Source: Vibrio owensii CAIM 1854 = LMG 25443
GTDB lineage: Bacteria; Pseudomonadota; Gammaproteobacteria; Enterobacterales; Vibrionaceae
NCBI RefSeq assembly: GCF_000817815.1
Contig: NZ_JPRD01000031.1
Coordinates: 33,707 to 97,706, forward strand
DNA length: 64,000 nucleotides
Reading direction: 5' to 3'
The position numbers and the translations under genes are program-made. Under the pieces are notes generated by a model. That model was not told where the DNA came from, searched no databases, and saw only the letters and a list, made by a program, of their open reading frames with translations. Positions 63,909 through 64,000 of this stretch are shown here, in pieces. The stretch's first letter is position 1. Each line of letters begins with the position of its first letter.

Positions 63909-63958
63909 ACCACCTTCTAAAGAAGGTGGCTTTGTGTGAGCCCCCTAAAAGGGGGCCT
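63909..63958. repeat. Two adjacent hairpins at the right edge
   Basis: CCACCTTCT/AGAAGGTGG (63910-63929) and GCCCCC/GGGGGC (63940-63956) follow each other with a ten-base gap, each with a short tail. They may be the terminator of a gene beyond the window, or the end of an IS200/IS605-type element, which use such hairpins. No transposase is visible. Confidence 0.5.
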
Positions 63959-64000
63959 TTGTTTAATCCAACGCCAACTGGTGCTGCTCTACTCGCTCTT

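Noticed and set aside
1..64000. tRNA, rRNA, CRISPR array, prophage or integron
   Set aside because: No such signatures (cloverleaf sequences, evenly spaced repeats, integrase or phage genes) were found on reading through.

Overview
The window reads as a chromosome segment of a marine Vibrio of the Harveyi clade (V. parahaemolyticus / V. alginolyticus / V. campbellii relatives), most likely from the second chromosome. The grounds are a complete-looking set of Vibrio-type LATERAL (swarming) flagellar genes with a lateral flagellin of about 280 residues, a LafS-type sigma28, LafT/LafU motor genes, and typical Vibrio accessory genes (DUF3012 and DUF333 lipoproteins, DUF3316, a PACE efflux pump, an OmpA porin). 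No rRNA, tRNA, CRISPR array, integrase or full insertion sequence was seen.

Layout. 1-13.0 kb is lateral flagellar cluster A, on the + strand: a 5'-cut EAL phosphodiesterase, a fused fliJ/flhB remnant, flhA, a degenerate EAL protein, flagellin lafA, then fliD-fliS-fliT-fliK-fliL-fliA(lafS)-motA(lafT)-motB(lafU) behind a sigma54-type promoter. 13.0-32.2 kb is a mixed accessory stretch: small membrane proteins, a PH-domain gene, a Trp-rich protein, a PheC-like periplasmic protein, a nucleotidyltransferase, a methyltransferase, a GFA protein, a ToxR/CadC-like regulator, TerC, a small MscS channel, a PACE pump with its LysR regulator, type 2 IPP isomerase, a Na+/H+ antiporter and a large DUF2339 membrane protein. 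32.3-44.8 kb is lateral flagellar cluster B: flgBCDEFGHIJKL plus an unknown gene on the - strand, diverging from flgA-flgM-flgN-lytic transglycosylase on the + strand. 45.2-63.9 kb is general chromosome: NUDIX, lipoprotein, DUF218, L-serine deaminase, a POT peptide transporter, an MntH remnant, two LysR regulators, a phosphotransferase, OmpA, an M14 carboxypeptidase, an FAD oxidoreductase, DUF3316, VirK/YbjX, an outer-membrane barrel and an EamA transporter.

The strongest result is that the lateral flagellum looks genetically dead. The 3' end of fliJ (- strand) is joined directly to the middle of flhB (+ strand). From the gene order I remember for V. parahaemolyticus, one deletion with those ends would remove fliIHGFE, lafK, motY, fliMNPQR and the start of flhB. 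flgI also carries a one-base frameshift. Outside the flagellar genes, mntH has lost its N-terminal part, including the DPGN metal site, but keeps its Fur/Mur-type promoter. A PH-domain gene and a small lipoprotein gene each contain a frameshift, and a Trp-rich gene may have gained an early stop. Either this strain has decayed, or some of the single-base lesions are sequencing errors. The two large junctions cannot be explained by base-call errors.

Other points of interest are a structured leader with a 21-codon micro-ORF upstream of terC, a candidate sRNA near 45.1 kb, a missed 35-residue membrane protein, and a lytic transglycosylase gene that may supply the muramidase activity absent from lateral FlgJ.
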